From Pogonophryne albipinna (lineage: Eukaryota; Chordata; Actinopteri; Perciformes; Artedidraconidae), in the NCBI GenBank assembly GCA_028583405.1, contig CM053257.1:31739071-31803070 (forward strand): DNA of 64,000 nucleotides, written 5' to 3'. Shown one piece after another: positions 60,478 through 64,000 of the stretch. The notes under the pieces were generated by a model. It was not told the DNA's origin, searched no databases, and was given only the letters and a program-made list of their open reading frames with translations. The stretch's first letter is position 1. Every line of letters begins with the position of its first letter. The translations under genes and the position numbers were made by a program.

Positions 60478-60915
60478 GGGGCCCTATTATGCTCAAATTC
60501 AGGTTAATATTAGTATGTAGTGTCTCTACTGTGACATGTCTCCATGCTTTAATATTCAAAAAGGTCTTTTTTTCTCATACTCCCCGTGCTGCAGCACCTC
60601 TTTTCACCCTCTGTCTGAAACCAGAGCCCAGTCTGCTCTGATTGGCTAGCTGGCTGGCTCTGTTGTGATTGGTCAACCGCTTAGGGATGTCCCACCCCTT
60701 AGCCTATCACATATAATGTGTTGGAGCCAATGGAAGCGCAAGTATTACATAGTGATGTCATTATTTTACAGCAGGACCCCAATAGCGTCATTTCCGGCCG
60801 ATGGGTGGGTGAAAAAGTCCCTCCTGGTTGAACTTTTAGAGGGAATGTAGCCTTAGTACACCATTTACATTCACATAAACCTATAGAACACACTACAGGA
60901 AAGGAAAAACCCGAA
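60478..60915. mobile_element. TTAA-target MITE
   Basis: TTAA followed by AGGGGCCCTATTATGCTC. It matches 2400-2640 and 3360-3440 (CTCCCCGTGCTGCAGCACCT, CACTACAGGAAAGGAAAAA). The right inverted repeat is missing. Confidence 0.65.
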
Positions 60916-61160
60916 AAAGCCCTTGCCTTGTTCTAAATCATGATCAAATCTAATTTTCAGTGGTTATGTTCATTGTCAGTTTAAATGAAAATAAAAACAT
61001 CAATGATGCACCAACACATTATTTTGATGTGATTTCTCCATCCTCACCACTGCAGTGGCAGTGCTGTACAGCAACTACTTTAGTACTGTGCTGACCATTA
61101 GAAACTATGAGGAGGATCATCTGAAGCCAGTGGAGATGTAACGTAGTGGTCTGAGCTGAG

Positions 61161-61385
61161 TTATGTCCACAGACCGACAGGAGCCATGCCTTCTTTAGTG
61201 TTCATCGGAGGCAGCAGGTCCTCCTCACACAGGAACTTCTGGGGGAAGTGAACCAGCAACCCTCGCACAGCCTTCAGCTCCTCTCTTGCCTGCTCAGGGT
61301 CAGAGTCGCACAGACGCTCGTGGGCAGAGTATTCCTTCAACTCTCGCATGTTGTGGACCGAGTTGTTGGGCAGACATTTGAAGAC
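61161..61385 (-). CDS. pld2: pld2-like terminal exon
   Basis: Encodes [20 protein letters not shown] to [11 protein letters not shown] and stops with TAA at 61161-61163. Confidence 0.94.
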   Translation of the reverse strand, partial: VFKCLPNNSVHNMRELKEYSAHERLCDSDPEQAREELKAVRGLLVHFPQKFLCEEDLLPPMNTKEGMAPVGLWT

Positions 61386-61423
61386 CTGATGTAGACAAGC
61401 CAATGAGAACAAAGGGTTGGTTG

Positions 61424-61471
<48 letters not shown>

Positions 61472-62701
61472 TTACAAAAGCAGTAGTATGTTCAGACATT
61501 AAAATACAAATACTTAGGATAGAGAAAATAACAATTACAAATACAAAATATTATATCAAATATAATATACTGTATATTACCTTATTTATATATAAGTAAG
61601 GTAAGAAAATCAGCTACAGGACTAAACCAGTCAGGATTTATGAAACACCGTCATTTATTAAATGTATACCTTTTCATAAATCTCAGCGTTCAGTTTAGCT
61701 GGTTCGTTCCAGCCCAGGAAGAAGAACTCATCGCTGATGGGATCGTCAATATTGACACTGGGGTCTGAAGAAGCTCCGACAAGAACTCTATACGGGAAAA
61801 TGAATAACAGCCAAATATTCAGCAGGTACAGTATATTCAGATAACTCAGAGGTTCAGTGTGTGTCTCAAAATGGTAGTATGGTTGTGTAACAATCAGAAG
61901 GTTGTGGGTTCGATCCCAGACCCTGGAGTCAACATATCTTTGGGCAAGATAGTTAATCCTGAGAAGCTCCCAATGGCCTGGCAAATGGTGTGTTTCCTTC
62001 CTTAAGCAGGTGGTTCCTTGCATTTTGTGCAATGTGTGGATAGGTGAATGCTGACTGGTATATGTAAACGCTTTGAGGGGTCGTAAAACGGAAAATAGGC
62101 CACCACATATACGTTTTTTTATTTTGAGTCTTTCAAAATGTATATATTGTTGCACTGAAGGGTGCCATCTAAGTAAATAATGCTCCATTGATCCTTTTTA
62201 AACTGTATCAGGTCACCATGTTTGTTGTCATTCATGCCCACAATGGAAAGGACATCCATAACATTCATCTGTTTGCAACTTACAAATTATTTATCTAATA
62301 AATCATATTCCAATAACTTGTATACTCTCCTTACACTATTTCTATTCTATTTGTTTTTACTTTCACTATTTTGTCTGTTTTGTCTGTTTTATCATATTAT
62401 GTTGCACTGATGGAGGAGCCTGTAACCTAAGATTTTCATTGACATATCTACACTGTAGCTATGTACAAATAAATCATCAAAGAATCTCAATAAAAGCCTA
62501 GAATCTTGAAACAATGTTATTTCAGAGTCTACACATTAGGTCCTGACCTGAAACACTCTTTTCGCAGAGCGAGTGTGAGGGGTCCGGCCTGATACTCCTG
62601 CCCCCCCATGGTGGAGGGGACCCGCTCCTCATCCTCCACAAACACCGCCATCTCACTGTCTCTGTTGCCCAGCATGCTGCGGTCGTTGATGTTGGCTGAT
62701 C
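61161..62701 (-). CDS. pld2: Phospholipase D (pld2-like), last three coding exons
   Basis: PLD2 hydrolyses phosphatidylcholine to phosphatidic acid and choline at membranes. Exons, 5' to 3' on the minus strand: 62701-62548, 61787-61670, 61385-61161; the remainder of the gene lies beyond the window. The first begins in [20 protein letters not shown], just after the second HKD catalytic motif, which must be in the preceding exon. The protein ends APVGLWT-stop; the WT ending is typical of animal PLD1/PLD2 and matters for activity. [15 protein letters not shown] and KEGM favour PLD2 over PLD1. It is transcribed toward mink1, head to tail, 5.1 kb from its ATG. Confidence 0.9.
61425..61470 (+). repeat. 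(GATA)n microsatellite
   Basis: About eleven GATA units in the last pld2 intron, 40 bases upstream of the terminal exon acceptor. Confidence 0.97.
61670..61787 (-). CDS. pld2: pld2-like penultimate exon
   Basis: Encodes [20 protein letters not shown] to KLNAEIYEK. Phase fits both neighbours. Confidence 0.92.
62245..62510 (-). repeat. Dispersed repeat R1, inverted copy
   Basis: Ends CTACACTGTAGCTATGTACA and contains TGATGGAGGAGCCTGTAACC, the inverse of 28811-29098. In a pld2 intron. Confidence 0.7.
62548..62701 (-). CDS. pld2: pld2-like exon, after HKD motif 2
   Basis: Encodes [20 protein letters not shown] to LALRKECF. Acceptor cctttcag, donor TTTCAG|GTCAGG. Confidence 0.92.
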
Positions 62702-62819
62702 CTGAAAGGCGTGTGGAAAGTAATGAGCAATACAAATCTGTTCTTTTAGAAGCATCCCTGAACAAGCCAGTAGTCAGCGCATGAAGCAAGAACTGGATAA
62801 ACAATAACATCAATAGTGT

Positions 62820-63440
62820 GCTTCATTTTAGTTAATTTCCTGGTCAGTACAGTGTAATCTGTATATTTCCAATTACTTGTATATAGACTCTCCTTGCACT
62901 ATTTCTATTCTATTTTATTTTATTTGTATTTACTTGCACTATTGTATCTGTTTTATTGTGTTGCACTGTTGGAGGAGCCTGTGACCCAGTGGCGGTTCTA
63001 GACCAATTTGACTGGGGGGGGCCACTGGGGGGCCAGTTATTTTCTGAGGGGGGCACAATAAATGCAGGACGAAAAAGAGAACTAGACAGTATGAAGTAAT
63101 TGCGCATAAGAAAACAATGCAATACAGTTATTGGTATTTGTTTCAGTACACTTATTTATTTCAGATAGATCTTATAGTTATTACTGTTAGCTTCAGCTTA
63201 AGTTATAGTGCAATGTTTGCACTAACACATTTAACATTTAAAAAAACAACAAAAAGAAAACATTTAATTGTTAGGGGGGCCACAGAGGGGTCAGAGGTCA
63301 GTGTTGGGGGGCACTGGCCCCCCCTGCCCCCCTAGAACCGCCCCTGCTGTGACCTAAGATTTTATTTTTTTTCCCTTGACATATCTACAATGTAGCTAAT
63401 ATACACTTGACAATAAAAGCCTTGAATCTTGATTTATTTT
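62820..63440 (-). repeat. Dispersed repeat R1, inverted copy split by a hAT MITE
   Basis: The left part ends GGAGGAGCCTGTGACC and the right part resumes at CTGTGACCTAAGATTTT. The two parts join into a continuous R1 copy when the MITE and one 8-mer are removed. Confidence 0.75.
62987..63346. mobile_element. hAT MITE with perfect 8-bp target duplication
   Basis: CAGTGGCGGTTCTAG at the left, CTAGAACCGCCCCTG at the right. Flanked by CTGTGACC (62979-62986 and 63347-63354). G-rich, no ORF. Confidence 0.93.
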
Positions 63441-63618
63441 CAAGGAATGCATTTGACGAAGTGTTACAGGCCTCTGCTCTATATGATGTGAAATCTGACA
63501 GAATTCAGTTCTGACAAATTATATGGTCATTGAAAGACATTTGAGCCCAGCACAGTGGCGAAGTCAGCTGCAAAAAATTAAAACTACTACATACTGTAGA
63601 GATGTAAAAACTTTTTGG

Positions 63619-63956
63619 CAGAGGTGGAAGAAGTACTCAGATCTTGTACTTGAGTAAAAGTGGAAGTACCAGAGTGTAGGAATACTCTGTTACAGTAAAA
63701 GTTCTGCATTCAAAATGTTACTCAAGTAAAAGTAGAAAAGTATTAGTATCAACATATACTTAAGTAAAAGTACTCATTCTGCAGATTTCAGAATAATATA
63801 TATGATATGTTTTATAATGATTGATCATTAAAGTGTTCTCAAAGCTGGTAAAGGTGCAGCTAGTTTGAATGACTTTGTATACTGCAGGGTAGCTTGTGAA
63901 TTTACTCCAGGTGGAACTAAAGTCTGATTTAACACTTGATTATATTCCACATCATT
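63619..63956. mobile_element. Truncated hAT-like MITE, inverted relative to 10896
   Basis: CAGAGGTGGAAGAAGTACTC start. The interior is the reverse complement of 10896-11446. It is cut at 63957 where another element starts. Confidence 0.7.
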
Positions 63957-64000
63957 AAAGGGGACCTATCATGCAAAATGCACTTTTTGATGTCTTTTAT
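63957..64000. mobile_element. Left end of a further TTAA-target MITE
   Basis: TTAA followed by AGGGGACCTATCATGCAAAA, running off the window. Confidence 0.5.

Noticed and set aside
61658..62188. 176-residue minus-strand ORF
   Set aside because: Only its last 39 codons are the true pld2 exon (61670-61787); the rest is intron read-through.

Overview
The window is vertebrate nuclear DNA, most likely from a percomorph-type teleost fish. It carries parts of three intron-rich genes with canonical GT-AG splice sites, and the introns are full of short non-autonomous DNA transposons (hAT-like with 8-bp target duplications, piggyBac-like with TTAA targets), tRNA-derived SINEs, CA/GATA microsatellites and one young LTR retrotransposon. 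Gene names rest on recognising the encoded protein families; no database search was run.

Layout. (1) About 1.3-8.2 kb, plus strand: the last five coding exons (residues 90-340) of a heterotrimeric G-protein beta subunit, best matched to gnb2, with a CA-rich 3' UTR. (2) About 8.6-16.5 kb: convergent intergenic space and the probable long 3' UTR of the next gene. (3) 16.5-56.0 kb, minus strand: a complete mink1 gene (germinal-centre-kinase IV family: Ste20 kinase domain, coiled-coil/linker, CNH domain). I assembled 32 coding exons, including a 24-nt microexon. They total 3888 nt, stay in frame throughout and predict about 1295 residues. (4) 56.0-61.2 kb: mink1 upstream region and repeats. (5) 61.2-62.7 kb, minus strand: the last three exons of a phospholipase D gene, best matched to pld2, which continues beyond the window. 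pld2 and mink1 lie head to tail, as PLD2 and MINK1 do in human.

The most unusual object is a 3.5-kb LTR retrotransposon (38059-41581) inside mink1 intron 11, in the same orientation as mink1. It has two identical 403-bp LTRs, a 5-bp target duplication, a proline-tRNA-type primer binding site and a polypurine tract. Its single 726-codon ORF encodes a SCAN-like Gag, a zinc knuckle and an aspartic-protease-like region whose active-site motif reads DTAA. In place of reverse transcriptase and integrase it carries a stretch that looks like the C-terminal basic/HMG-box region of the host FACT subunit SSRP1. This looks like a recent non-autonomous element that has captured a host gene fragment.

Other structure includes nested transposons, long fold-back elements, a perfect 23-bp-arm palindrome inside a MITE, a 37-bp minisatellite grown inside a MITE, a hAT MITE inserted four bases inside a splice donor's intron, and partial-exon duplications inside gnb2 and (less surely) mink1 introns. 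The three genes act in signalling: G-beta with G-gamma at receptors, MINK1 in JNK/Hippo/Rap-linked kinase signalling, and PLD2 in phosphatidic-acid production. Their linkage echoes human 3q26 (GNB4, TNIK, PLD1), suggesting an old paralogous block.
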